From positions 620,001 to 684,000 of the forward strand of contig NZ_JACIDS010000004.1 in the NCBI RefSeq assembly GCF_014196455.1: DNA of 64,000 nucleotides, given 5' to 3'. Each line of letters opens with the position of its first letter. Position 1 is the first letter of the stretch. The notes under the pieces were generated by a model. That model was not told the origin of the DNA, did not search any database, and saw nothing but the letters and a program-made list of their open reading frames with translations. This document shows, in pieces, positions 8,089-18,506 of the stretch. The stretch is from Kaistia hirudinis (GTDB lineage: Bacteria; Pseudomonadota; Alphaproteobacteria; Rhizobiales; Kaistiaceae). Made by a program: the position numbers and the translations under genes.

Positions 8089-10515
8089 TTAGTGCCGGGT
8101 CGTGCCCTGCATGGCGGCGGGCGCGCCGGCCGCCGGTCGGGCCGAGACGATGAGCTCGCGGATGGCACGCGCGGGCAGGGGGACGGAGAACAGGAAGCCC
8201 TGCACCTCGTCGACCGCCGTCTCGGCGGCGACGATGTCGAGCTGCTCGGCCGTCTCGATGCCTTCGACGGTGACCTTCATGCCGAGCGCCTTACTGAGTT
8301 CGGCGACGCCGCGCAGCAGGATGAGCGAGCGGCTCTGCGTATCGATCTCGTTGACGAAAGAGCGGTCGATCTTGACCGTGTCGAGCGGGAAGGCGTGCAG
8401 ATAGGAAAGCCCCGAATAGCCGGTGCCGAAATCGTCGAGCGCGATGCGCACGCCGATATCGCGGAGCTGCTGCAGCGTGCGGCGGGCCTGGTCCATGTCC
8501 TGCAGCAGCACCGACTCGGTGATCTCCAGTTCCAGCCGCTGCGGTGCCAGGCCGCTGCTACGCAGCGCCGCCGCGACGGTCGAGGCCACGTCGCTGCGCT
8601 TGAACTGCACGGAGGAGAGGTTGACCGAGACGCGGACATCCTCCGGCCATTTCCGGCATTCGGCGCAGGCACGGTTCAGGACCCAGTCGCCGATCTCGAC
8701 GATCAGCCCCATCTCCTCCGCGACGGGGATGAACTCGGCCGGCGGGATCATGCCGCGCTGGGGATGGTTCCAGCGCAGCAGCGCTTCGCAGCCGACGATC
8801 TTCATCGAGCGGATGTTGAGCAGAGGCTGATAATAGAGCTCGAACCCGTCCTTCTCGAGTGCTTCGCGCAGATCAAGCTCCAGCGCGCGCCGTGCCTGGA
8901 CGGCGATGTCCATGGCCGGCTCGAAGAAGCGCCAGCGCTGCGGTCCCGTTCCCTTGGCGTGGTAGAGCGCGAGGTCGGCATTCTTGAGCAACACGTCGGC
9001 GTCGGTACCGTCGTCCGGCGACGTCGCGATGCCGATGCTCGCCCCGATGATCACCGTGTGGTTCTGGATGTGGTAGGGCCGCGAGATCGACTGCACGATC
9101 CGCTCGGCGAGTTCCGCCGGACCGGCATTCTGGCCGCTCTTGAGCTGCAGCACCGCGAATTCGTCGCCGCCGAAGCGTGCCACCCGCTCGTCCGCCGACA
9201 GCGCGCTGCGCAGGCGATCGGCCACGGCGCACAGCAGGAGATCGCCGGTCGGGTGCCCGAGCGTGTCGTTGACCTGCTTGAACTGGTCGAGATCGATGAA
9301 CAGCACCGACATCGACTGGCCCCGTTCCGCATCGACCAGCGCGTCCTGCAATTCCTCGTGGAACACGTTGCGGTTCGGCAGTCCCGTGAGCGCATCGAAC
9401 CGCGCCAGCTGGCGGATGCGCTGCTCGGCATTGCGGCGCTCGGTGATGTCCTCGACGACCACGACGGATCCGCCATTGGCCATGGGCTCCGTCGTGAAGG
9501 ACAGCGAACGCTCGCCCTCGATCTCGGAATAGAACTCGACGCTGGCGCCCGACAGCCGATGCTCGAATTCCTGGATGAACTCGGCGATATCGAGATCGCG
9601 CGCCTGGCGCAGCACCGCGGAATCGCGCAGCAATTCATGCGCGTTGCGGCCGGTCAGCTCCATGTCGGCGGGAAGTTCGAGCAGCGCGGACAGGCGGCGA
9701 TTGGCGACGCGCACGCGCTTGCGCTCGTCGAACATGCACAGGCCATGCGGCATGTTGTTGAGCGCGGTGTCGAAATGATCGGCGAGGTCGCGCACCTCGC
9801 GCTCGGAGATCACGGCCGAAAGCAGGGTACCGCGCAGCCGCTCGGAGATCAGCTTCAGGCCCAGGAAGAACGGCATCACGACGATGCCGAACATGACGTA
9901 ATGCAGGCCGCCGACATAGAACAGCGCCGCCGTCAGCGGGATGCCGGCGCCGAGGATCTGCGACATGACGAGCGAGCGGCTGGCGAAGTTCCGGCCCGAC
10001 GTGCCGATCATGTAGGCGAGCACGACCGAGAACGAGAACAGCCGCACGAACGGATCGTCCGAGACAACGAAGGCGACAAGGCACCAGCCGCCGAGCAGGG
10101 CGACATAGATCGCGGCGCCCACGACATAGCGCCGCTCCCAGTACCGAAACTGGTCGGCTGTCTGGAAGGAGGGGCGGATGCGGCGATAGGCGCGCATGTC
10201 GAGCGCGCGCAGATAGGCGACCAGCGCGATGACGATGCCGAAGCCGAACAGCAAGAGGCTCTGGGCTTTCCAGGCGGTGACGATCGCCGCGATGGAGGCG
10301 GCGGCCGAGCCGACGAAAAGCGACGTCTGGACCTCGAACAGCGCGTCGACCAGCGAGCCGTAGATGTCGAGCGGAATCTCGCCATCGGCGCGCGCGCCGG
10401 CATGCTTCTCCGGGCCCTGCGTCGAGGGTGGAGCCTTGGGCGAGACAGGCGCTCGCGCGCGCTCCGGCGGCGGGCGCAGCGTGTCCGTTTCGTCTGGCGG
10501 CGACTGGCGACCCAT
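8089..10515 (-). CDS. Membrane-bound bifunctional diguanylate cyclase/phosphodiesterase (PAS-GGDEF-EAL)
   Basis: About 808 residues. The ATG at 10515 (MGRQSPP) is chosen because GGAG lies 11 bases upstream, in the gap after the preceding gene; ATG 10524 is possible. An acidic, proline-rich cytoplasmic start is followed by about six membrane helices, then a PAS-like domain (ALNNMPHGLCMFDERKRV). A GGDEF domain with an intact RFGGDEF active site follows, and finally an EAL domain with EALLRW, VSVNLSS, LEITES and DDFGTGYSGL. Both catalytic motifs look complete, so it could make or break cyclic di-GMP. No RxxD inhibitory site precedes GGDEF (SADE there). The input signal is unknown. Confidence 0.92.
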   Translation of the reverse strand: MGRQSPPDETDTLRPPPERARAPVSPKAPPSTQGPEKHAGARADGEIPLDIYGSLVDALFEVQTSLFVGSAAASIAAIVTAWKAQSLLLFGFGIVIALVAYLRALDMRAYRRIRPSFQTADQFRYWERRYVVGAAIYVALLGGWCLVAFVVSDDPFVRLFSFSVVLAYMIGTSGRNFASRSLVMSQILGAGIPLTAALFYVGGLHYVMFGIVVMPFFLGLKLISERLRGTLLSAVISEREVRDLADHFDTALNNMPHGLCMFDERKRVRVANRRLSALLELPADMELTGRNAHELLRDSAVLRQARDLDIAEFIQEFEHRLSGASVEFYSEIEGERSLSFTTEPMANGGSVVVVEDITERRNAEQRIRQLARFDALTGLPNRNVFHEELQDALVDAERGQSMSVLFIDLDQFKQVNDTLGHPTGDLLLCAVADRLRSALSADERVARFGGDEFAVLQLKSGQNAGPAELAERIVQSISRPYHIQNHTVIIGASIGIATSPDDGTDADVLLKNADLALYHAKGTGPQRWRFFEPAMDIAVQARRALELDLREALEKDGFELYYQPLLNIRSMKIVGCEALLRWNHPQRGMIPPAEFIPVAEEMGLIVEIGDWVLNRACAECRKWPEDVRVSVNLSSVQFKRSDVASTVAAALRSSGLAPQRLELEITESVLLQDMDQARRTLQQLRDIGVRIALDDFGTGYSGLSYLHAFPLDTVKIDRSFVNEIDTQSRSLILLRGVAELSKALGMKVTVEGIETAEQLDIVAAETAVDEVQGFLFSVPLPARAIRELIVSARPAAGAPAAMQGTTRH

Positions 10516-10535
10516 CGAGGGCATCACTCCCTGGA

Positions 10536-11411
10536 TCAGGCGGCTGCTGCGCCCTTGGGCGCGCGCCGACGCCGGGCCGTGCGCTTGGCGACATCGGCTG
10601 CGAAGCGCGCGAGGATCGGATCGAACCGGTCGGCGTGCGTCAGGAAGGGCGCATGGGCCGCGCCGCGCAGGATGAAGCAATGGCTCTCCCAGAGGCTGGG
10701 AATGCTGAGGCCCGCGACATAGTCGAGATTGACGAAGGGGTCATGCGCTCCATCGATAATGGCGACGGGAATGTCGCTCGTCTCGACGATCTGCCTCTGG
10801 TCCGCGGTCTGTCCGTTGAAGATGTTCTCGATCATCATCCGGCGCGCCCGGCCATCGGTCCGCGCAAGCGCAGCTCGGAATGCAGCGGAGTCGGCGCTGC
10901 CATAGACGGCGCGCGCGAATGCATCCATCTCGGCCTCGCTCAGCGTCTCCTGGCCGAAAAGAGCGGCAACGGGCTCGGGCTTGAAGCCGGCCTGGAACGA
11001 TTCGAGCGTCGGACGGATCGGCGGCGTCCCGGTGATCATGACGCCCGCGAGGCCGGCAAAGCGCGGGATGAGGTCGATCGCGACATGTCCGCCTAGCGAC
11101 CAGCCATAGATGGCGGCCCGCTTGATGCCGAGCGCGGCGATCACCTCGAGAACGGTCTCGGCATAGCCTGAAATCGAATAGGTGGCGGCCGGATCGAACG
11201 CGTCGGAGGAGGCGCCATGGCCGGGCAGGTCGATCGCGACAAGGTTGTAGGCCTCACCGACGCTCCCTTCCATCTGGCGCGTGAACACCTCCTTGCAACT
11301 CGAATTGCCGTGCAGCAAGATCAGTGGCAAACCGGTTCCGGCGCTGGTGCGAACGGCGATATCGGCACGACTCGTATGGATCGTCTGTTTGGTTCCCATC
11401 CCGATTCCCAC
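10536..11411 (-). CDS. Alpha/beta-fold hydrolase (paralogue of the gene at 34719-35534)
   Basis: 291 residues with the alpha/beta hydrolase pattern: oxyanion-hole LLHGNSS, DLPGHGASS, nucleophile elbow GWSLGGH (serine), IDGAHDPFVN near the acidic residue, and GAAHAPF with the catalytic histidine. The start is GTG at 11411, with GGAG 7 bases upstream; ATG at 11399 (MGTKQTI) is an alternative. The basic alanine-rich tail (RRRRAPKGAAAA) is unusual. It is about half identical by eye to the hydrolase at 34719-35534, including ITGTPP and RTDGRAR segments, so the two are paralogues. The substrate is unknown; esters or lactones are typical of the fold. Confidence 0.85.
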   Translation of the reverse strand: MGIGMGTKQTIHTSRADIAVRTSAGTGLPLILLHGNSSCKEVFTRQMEGSVGEAYNLVAIDLPGHGASSDAFDPAATYSISGYAETVLEVIAALGIKRAAIYGWSLGGHVAIDLIPRFAGLAGVMITGTPPIRPTLESFQAGFKPEPVAALFGQETLSEAEMDAFARAVYGSADSAAFRAALARTDGRARRMMIENIFNGQTADQRQIVETSDIPVAIIDGAHDPFVNLDYVAGLSIPSLWESHCFILRGAAHAPFLTHADRFDPILARFAADVAKRTARRRRAPKGAAAA

Positions 11412-11673
11412 CGCCCCGCTCCGCCAGCACGTCGTCCGTCACGACAGTCGTGATGAAACCTTTGGTTGCCGGATGTTGTCGTTGTCGCGCACTACTTTGG
11501 AATAATAGGAAGGGCTGGCTACCAAACACTTAAGGCCCCAACAATTCCACTCCGCCCCTGCGGCGGATGGCGAGAGGATGCGGCGAGATTGAGCTGTCCA
11601 TTCTTTCATTTTCGACCATGAATTGGTGCGGAAGCGAATTCCGCGCGTGTGAATTCCATCAAGCGAGCCTGAC

Positions 11674-12495
11674 ATGAAGTTGGAAGACGGTGCGGCGCGT
11701 TATGTTCTCGGCCACTCGGACGAGGAGCTGACGCGGCTGGAACAGCAGGCGGCGATCTTCGGCGCGGCCACCGAGGCGATTCTGGACATGGCCGGGCTCC
11801 GACCCGGCATGCGGGTGCTCGACGTCGGCTGCGGCGTCGGCGACGTGTCGCTCGCGGCAGCTGGCCTGGTCGGCCCGGAAGGCGCAGTCGTCGGGATAGA
11901 CCGCGCACAGGAGGCTCTCGCGACGGCGCGCCGGCGCGCCGCCACCGCCGGTCTGACCCAGATCGAGTTCCGCGACTCGGAGATCGAGGCCGTCGTCGGA
12001 GACGGCAGTTACGACGCCGTGATCGGTCGCTTCATCCTGATGCATCTGCCGCAGGCGTCCGCGATCCTCTCGGCGCTGAAGACCGCCGTCGTCCCCGGCG
12101 GCCTTCTCGCCTTCATCGAAATGGATATCTCCTCGTCCGCGGCCGTGCCGCCCATGGCGCTGTTCGACCGCTGCCTCGGCTGGATCACGACGCTCTACCG
12201 GCAGGCTGGGATGGAGCCCGACATGGCGTCGAAGCTATACGGCACCTTTCGCGCGGCCGGGCTCGATCCGAGCCTGCACGGCGTGTGCAAGATCGAGGCG
12301 GGCCCCAATTCGAGCGCGTATGACTATATCGCCGAGACGATCCGCTCCATGTCGCCCGCTCTCCAGAAGCTCGGCATCGCCACCGCCGAGGAGATCGATA
12401 TCGACACGCTTTCCGAGCGTCTGCGCGCCGACGCGCTCGCCACCGACACCTGCTTCATCTATCCCCGCTTCGTCGGCGCCTGGGCCAAGGCCTGA
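11674..12495 (+). CDS. Class I SAM-dependent methyltransferase
   Basis: 273 residues. Motif I, MRVLDVGCGVGD, at about residues 46-57 binds S-adenosylmethionine; GIDRAQEAL supplies the acidic residue that holds the ribose, and SYDAVIGRFILMHLP is motif IV. The C-terminal third (ITTLYRQAGMEPDM) is a substrate-capping region seen in small-molecule methyltransferases of the UbiE/COQ5-like group. The acceptor cannot be predicted. It is divergent from the alpha/beta hydrolase, with a 262-base AT-richer gap in between, and lies just before the tRNA-Arg gene, so it sits on the ordinary chromosomal side of the island. Confidence 0.85.
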   Translation: MKLEDGAARYVLGHSDEELTRLEQQAAIFGAATEAILDMAGLRPGMRVLDVGCGVGDVSLAAAGLVGPEGAVVGIDRAQEALATARRRAATAGLTQIEFRDSEIEAVVGDGSYDAVIGRFILMHLPQASAILSALKTAVVPGGLLAFIEMDISSSAAVPPMALFDRCLGWITTLYRQAGMEPDMASKLYGTFRAAGLDPSLHGVCKIEAGPNSSAYDYIAETIRSMSPALQKLGIATAEEIDIDTLSERLRADALATDTCFIYPRFVGAWAKA

Positions 12496-12641
12496 CACCA
12501 AGGCGCCGTGCCCCGAACGCCGCCGCGCCGCCAAGGATGGCGGGCGGTGGATGGAAGGGGAGGGGATCGACCCACCTTCGCCATTGAAGCGGCGGCTGCC
12601 ATCCGCTATGAAATCGCGCGGCCCGATGGCCGCCCGGCAAT

Positions 12642-13300
<659 letters not shown>

Positions 13301-15178
13301 CGGCATGCTCCAGTGGATCGACCTCGAGCTTGCTTGGGGGCTCGGCCTTCACCGCCTCGGGTGCAGGCTCGACGGGCTTAGGCGTCTCTGCTGCGGGCTT
13401 CGGCGCCTCTACTGCCGGCTTCGGCGCCTCCGCCGACGGTGGGTGCGCATCGGCCACCTTGGTGGCGTCGGCGACATCGCCGGCCTTGGCCGCCTCGGCG
13501 GTCTTGGCAGCCTCCGTGCCCTTGGCGACATCGGCGACCTTCCCGCCGGCGCTGGCCAGTTCCTCGGCCTTGGCCAGCGACCCCGCCACTTCCCCGGTCT
13601 TGGCGAGCTCGCCTATCTTTGTTGTCGCGGAAGCCACCTCGGCCACCTTGCCGCCCTTGCCGGCGGCGCCGGCCGCCCCTCCGCCGACGAAGAAGCTGCC
13701 GATATCGACCACCGCCAGCCCCGGCAGCTCGGCATAGCGCTTTGCTTTCCAGGCTTCGATGTAGTTTTCGCCCAGCGCCTTGGCGAGACCGGCGGTCTGC
13801 CTACGATCGCGCTCCTGGTCCGGCAGCAAGGCACCGCCGAACTTGCGCAGTGCCTGGCCGTGCGACATTCGCTCGGCCGGCTTGCCGGACGGTTGGCCGC
13901 CCTCGCTGACCTGCTTGCGGGCCTCCTTCTCAAGGTCGGGGAAGGTCGCGTCGTAAAGGTCCTCCTCCAGCTGGACGAAGGTGCCGATGAACTTGAGCGG
14001 GTTGACCAGGCTCGGCCCCGGCAGCTGTCCGAGCCCCTTGACCGTATCGAACGGATGCACCGCCATCTTGCCGATGCCTTCGACCATGCCGAAGGCCGCC
14101 TTGGCGACGCCGCCGACGAACTGACGCGAGTATTTCGACGTGTTGTTGGAGACCGCGAGGCTGCCACGCTCCAGCGTCGCCAGCGTCGGGTGCGCCTTCT
14201 CGTCGACCATCGGCTTGGCCGGCTCGACATCCTCGAAATCGTCGACCGCCTTGAAGGTCGCGTCGTGCACGCCCTTGAAACCGGAATCGACGCCGGCTTT
14301 CCAGGCCTTGGTGGCGTCGAGCGGATGGACTTGCCAGCCATCCTTGTCCTTGCTGACCAGCTTCTCGCCGAACGCCTTCGCCGGCTTGGTCACCAGATTG
14401 GCGTTTGCCTTGGCGATGTTGGCGATGTTCCTTGTCAGCCCGCCCAGCACCGGCTTGCCTTCGGCCTTATCGGCAAGCTTTTGCGTCGCCTCAGCCAGCA
14501 GCACGGCCGGCTGCAGCTTCTCGGCGTGGTCGATCAGTACATTCGGATTCTTGGCAACCTCTTGGACGAAGCTCGTCGCCTTGTCCTTGACGCTCGAGCC
14601 TACATCCTTGGCCTTGTCGATGGCGCGTTTGTACCAGGGCTCCTCGGGCTCGGCGGCCAGCCCCGTGGCTGAGCCGAGCCGGACCATCGCCCTGCCTCCA
14701 CCCATCGCCCCATCGGCGGCGCGCCCGGCATCGCGCTCGAGATCGCCCATGCCGTCGGAGCGTGGCGCGGCTGCCCCGCCGCGCCGCTGCTGCACCACAT
14801 GGGCCAGTTCATGCGCGATGAGCCGCCGGCCCTCACCACTCTGCGGCGCGTACCGGCCACCACCGAAATAGACGTTGTCGCCGACCGTCACCGCCTTGGC
14901 CGCGTATTGCCCGGCGGTGCGCGCCGCCGCCGCATCGCTGTGCAGCCGCACCGCGCAGAAATCGGCGCCGAACGAGCGCTCCATATCGCCCCTCAGACCC
15001 GGCTCGAGCCCGCCGCTGCCTCCGGTCGGCGGCGTCGCCGGCAGGCCGGCGAGCGAGCCGCCAAACTTCGGCGTCGGGGGCGCGGTCTCGTCGGCCAGCT
15101 GGCTCGCCGGCCTGGGTGCGGCCCGTGCGCCCTGCGCCAGTTCCGGGCTCCGCACCTTGCTGCGCAGCGGGGCGTGGT

Positions 15179-15376
15179 TCATTTGCCGCCCCCTTTGGCC
15201 AGCTGCTGCAGCGCCTGGGAAATGGATTTGCCAAGCGCCGCGGAGGACGTCGTCGGGGCGGCTGTAACGGCTTCCGCCACGGCGCGGCGGATGTCGGCGA
15301 GCGCCGCGACCCGCTCGGCCGGCGACAGGCCTTCGAGCCGGATGCTCTGGATCTGGACCCGGCGCGCCTCAACCAT
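15179..15376 (-). CDS. Small hypothetical protein in the eCIS operon
   Basis: 65 residues, MVEARRVQIQSIRLEGLSP at the start, then an amphipathic helix (AERVAALADIRRAVAEAV) and a lysine-ending tail. There is no signal peptide or membrane segment. It is translationally coupled at both ends: its start lies 8 bases inside the ATPase gene end and its stop overlaps the DUF4157 start (ATGA). Position between the AAA+ ATPase and DUF4157 genes argues that it is real and may be a partner of the DUF4157 protein. I do not recognise a family. Confidence 0.6.
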   Translation of the reverse strand: MVEARRVQIQSIRLEGLSPAERVAALADIRRAVAEAVTAAPTTSSAALGKSISQALQQLAKGGGK

Positions 15377-17270
15377 GCGGTGCCTCCTTGCTCCAGCCGC
15401 GCAGCTCGCCTTCGGTCAACGGCTTGCTGAGCTTGTAATATTCGGCCCGCGCGGCGCGCTGCAGGTGCCCCATGCGGATCGGCGAGCCTTCGTCGGCGGC
15501 GATGAAGGCGGCGTTCAACGCGATGTTCTTGATACTGCCACCGGCCACCGTCAGCTGGGCCAGCCGCTCCACCTCGATGCCGTCGAGCGGCGCTCCGGAA
15601 GGGAAGGCGAGCCGCCAGATCCGCTGCCGTTCGGCCGCCTCGGGCAACGGAAAATCGACGAGGAAGCGGATGCGGCGCAGGAACGCGTTGTCGATATTGG
15701 AGCGGAGGTTGGTGGTGAGGATGGCGAGGCCGCGATAGCTCTCCATCCGCTGCAGCAGGTAGCTCACCTCGAGATTGGCGTAGCGATCGTGGCTGTCCTT
15801 GATCTCGGTGCGCTTGGCGAACAGCTGGTCCGCCTCGTCGAATAGCAGGATGGCGCAGCTGTCCTCGGCCGCGTCGAACAGCCGGCGGAGGTTCTTTTCG
15901 GTCTCGCCGATCCACTTGCTGACCGCCGCTGACAGGTCGACCCGGTAGACATCGAGCTGCAGCGCCCCGCCGATCACTTCGGCGGCGAGCGTCTTGCCGG
16001 TGCCGCTGGGGCCCGAGAACAGCGCCGTGATACCGAGCCCCCGGCCATTGCTGCCGCCAAAGCCCCAGTTATGGTGCACCTGGCGGCGCTGGCGCACCTG
16101 CGCCGCGATGGCCTTGAGCATCTCGAACTGCTGCTGCGGCAGGATCAGGTCGCTCCACTGGCTACGCACGTCGATGCGCTGCGCCAGCTCGTCGAGCCGG
16201 GGGCGGAGCCGGACGCGGGTTTCCGCCCAGAGCCGGTCGGCCAGTGGCGTCGGCGCGCTGCCCGCCCCCGGCGCGAGGTCGGCGCCGATATTGGTCGTGA
16301 CGTCGGCGATGATCTCAGGCGACGCCGTGAACGTGCCCACCAGCCGGTCGACATCCGCCGCGTCGGCCCCCGCCGCCGCCCACAGCGCCCGCTGGTCGGC
16401 TATGGTCGAGCGCGGCACGACTAGCCGCAGACTGTTGCGCCCCGGCACCGCCAGCGGCTCAGCCGCGATCAGCGCCAGCGGCCCCGCAATCGCCGCCGCG
16501 AAGCGTAGTGCGCTTCGCACCTCGCCCGGCGCCGTCATGTCACAGAAGTCGAGCACCGGCAGCGCCCCTGCCAGCACGCTTTCTCGAGACCATAGCTGGG
16601 CCAGCCGCGCCCGCTCTCCGGCGGCGGCCGGCAGGGCTTCGGCGACCACGAGATAGGCGCGGCGTCCGGCCGCCCGCGCCCCGGCCGCGGCAATCGCCAG
16701 CGCCGCGCTCCTGTCCGCCCCCACAAGTTCCAGGACCGGCGCCAACCCTTTGCTGTCGGTCGACAGTTGCGCACCGAACCGGCGCATCAGCTCATGATGC
16801 GAGCCGCCGAGTTCGAAGCGCGGCTCGAGCGGCGTCGAAACCGCCAGCAACTCAGCGTCGATGCCGTCGAGTCCCACCAGGTGGTGCAGCACCCGCTCGG
16901 GCAGCGCGATGCCGGCGAGGCTGGCAATGCTCTCGTCGGTGAGGCCGATCAGTGCCAGGCGCCGCAGCGGCGCCTCGGGCGCGAAGGCCTGCCAGTTCGC
17001 CTCGGCAAGGCTTGTAAGCGCGAGGGCGATACTGGGCAACCGCAACCGGGCGTCGCCCTGCGCCGCGGCGAGCACGGCAGCCCCATCCGGCTCCAGCGCC
17101 GGCAGGGCAGCGAGTAGCAGCACCTCGCACTCGAAGCGGCCAAGCCCGACCGCTTCGGCGAGCCGCGCCAGCCGCTCGGGCAGGGCGGTCGGTCCGGCAG
17201 CAGGCGGCGACGCTCCGGCGATACGCGCCTTGAGCTGGGCGAGGGCATCGCCGAGGGCCGGGGCGCTCAT
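15369..17270 (-). CDS. AAA+ ATPase of the contractile injection system (Afp15/Pvc15-like)
   Basis: 633 residues. The N-terminal two thirds carry the winged-helix and poorly conserved region usual for eCIS ATPases. The C-terminal AAA+ module has Walker A FSGPSGTGKT (starting at residue 418), Walker B AILLFDEADQLF (~473-484), sensor 1 LTTNLRSNID and the arginine-finger region FLRRIRF. AAA+ ATPases of this kind are conserved in eCIS loci, where they are thought to help assembly or cargo loading. The start overlaps the DUF4255 stop by ATGA. The motifs look intact, so this gene shows no decay despite the damage downstream. Confidence 0.88.
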   Translation of the reverse strand: MSAPALGDALAQLKARIAGASPPAAGPTALPERLARLAEAVGLGRFECEVLLLAALPALEPDGAAVLAAAQGDARLRLPSIALALTSLAEANWQAFAPEAPLRRLALIGLTDESIASLAGIALPERVLHHLVGLDGIDAELLAVSTPLEPRFELGGSHHELMRRFGAQLSTDSKGLAPVLELVGADRSAALAIAAAGARAAGRRAYLVVAEALPAAAGERARLAQLWSRESVLAGALPVLDFCDMTAPGEVRSALRFAAAIAGPLALIAAEPLAVPGRNSLRLVVPRSTIADQRALWAAAGADAADVDRLVGTFTASPEIIADVTTNIGADLAPGAGSAPTPLADRLWAETRVRLRPRLDELAQRIDVRSQWSDLILPQQQFEMLKAIAAQVRQRRQVHHNWGFGGSNGRGLGITALFSGPSGTGKTLAAEVIGGALQLDVYRVDLSAAVSKWIGETEKNLRRLFDAAEDSCAILLFDEADQLFAKRTEIKDSHDRYANLEVSYLLQRMESYRGLAILTTNLRSNIDNAFLRRIRFLVDFPLPEAAERQRIWRLAFPSGAPLDGIEVERLAQLTVAGGSIKNIALNAAFIAADEGSPIRMGHLQRAARAEYYKLSKPLTEGELRGWSKEAPHG

Positions 17271-18499
17271 TTCACCTCCAGCATCGGGCCGACGATGTGG
17301 CCGAAGGCCGGGCTCGTCGGATCCGTTTCCACATGAGGCGCGCTGGCTGTACCCTGGACCAGCAACTGCGCGTAATAGCTGCCCTTGGGCACACCCTCGA
17401 GCGGGAACTTCAGGCTGGCGACCGGAAAGTTGGAATCAAAGGGATCTGGAGTGATTTGAACGCTGGCTGCGGCGGCAGCGCTCTGACCGTTGAGCACCAG
17501 TCGCGGTGTCTGACCACGCCCGACACCGGGCGAGACGACTACCGTCAGCTTGCTGCCTGCGTTGGCGCTGGCGGCAAGCTTGATCCCGGGCCTGAGCAGG
17601 AACGTCGCTCGGTCGCTGATCCGCTCGAGGTGACTGGGCGCGCCGGCCGGCGCCGGCAGTACGGTTTCGAGCACCAACGGCCCGGCGACGAGCTGCTCGC
17701 CACCAAAGGTCGCGGCGACGAGTTGCAGCTCGATACGATCAGCGCTTATCCGCGCCGTGCCCAGATCCGCGTCGCGCCCGCCGATCCTCACCTTCATGCC
17801 ATGCCGATCGAGCGAATGGCCGCGCACCACGAGCGTACTACCCCACAGCACCGGCGCCGTGGCGCCCGTCGCCGCCTCGACCCCCAGCACCACCGGCCCG
17901 CCGAGTACGAACACCGCATTGTTGACGCTGGTGACCGGCGGCCCCGAGCTCAAGGGCGTGCTGGTCTCGATCAGCACCGGCGAACAGGTATAGGCTAGCG
18001 ACAGAATGTAGGGCGTCTGGAACAGCACCGACCAGAGCTTGGACATTTCCTCAAAGCTCATCGCGGCCGGATGAATGCGCACCGGCTCAGGCTCGTTCTC
18101 GAGGTCGGCATCGACGAGCCCGGCATTGTCCTGCTTCACCTTTTCGATGGTGCGCCGCGAAATGGCGCTGCGATGCTCGAACCCCCGCGACACCGAACCG
18201 AGCAGCAGTTCAGGCTGATAGAGGTCGGGCCGCCCGATGAACGAAATGAGGTAGTGCAGGTCGAACGCCACCAGCGAATTAGCGACCTGCTGGCCATTGC
18301 TGCTGCGGGTAGGGTTATGCGCGTTGCGCCGGGCAGCATTGGGCGTGGCCTGAAACAGGAAGACATTCACCACCGGCCCGGCATCGGCATCGTTTTCATT
18401 GCCCGGCCGGCCGACCTTGACGGTCGCGCCTCCGGCCACCTCCTGGATCATCAACTGCATGGAGGCCGTGACGGCGGCAATTGACAGCGTGTTGCCCAT
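17267..18499 (-). CDS. DUF4255 protein, putative sheath/tube terminator cap (Afp16/Pvc16-like)
   Basis: 410 residues from the ATG at 18499 (MGNTLSIAAVTASMQLMIQ), which follows GAGG closely. The longer frame to 18607 is inside the upstream gene. Residues ~1-190 match the DUF4255 layout: VNVFLFQATPNAARRN, FDLHYLISFIG, and MSKLWSVLFQTPYILSLAYTCSPVLIE. In the Afp and PVC particles such proteins cap the far end of sheath and tube. Residues ~200-400 are beta-rich with IPT/Ig-like repeats (LWGSTLVVRGHSLDRHGMKVRIG), an extension common in this family. It is coupled to the ATPase gene. Confidence 0.85.
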   Translation of the reverse strand: MGNTLSIAAVTASMQLMIQEVAGGATVKVGRPGNENDADAGPVVNVFLFQATPNAARRNAHNPTRSSNGQQVANSLVAFDLHYLISFIGRPDLYQPELLLGSVSRGFEHRSAISRRTIEKVKQDNAGLVDADLENEPEPVRIHPAAMSFEEMSKLWSVLFQTPYILSLAYTCSPVLIETSTPLSSGPPVTSVNNAVFVLGGPVVLGVEAATGATAPVLWGSTLVVRGHSLDRHGMKVRIGGRDADLGTARISADRIELQLVAATFGGEQLVAGPLVLETVLPAPAGAPSHLERISDRATFLLRPGIKLAASANAGSKLTVVVSPGVGRGQTPRLVLNGQSAAAAASVQITPDPFDSNFPVASLKFPLEGVPKGSYYAQLLVQGTASAPHVETDPTSPAFGHIVGPMLEVK

Positions 18500-18506
18500 T
18501 GCCGCC

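Noticed and set aside
7852-10722. 956-residue plus-strand open frame
   Set aside because: It is the antisense shadow of the GGDEF-EAL gene and its neighbours; arginine-, alanine- and aspartate-rich composition and the strong motifs on the other strand show that it is not coding.
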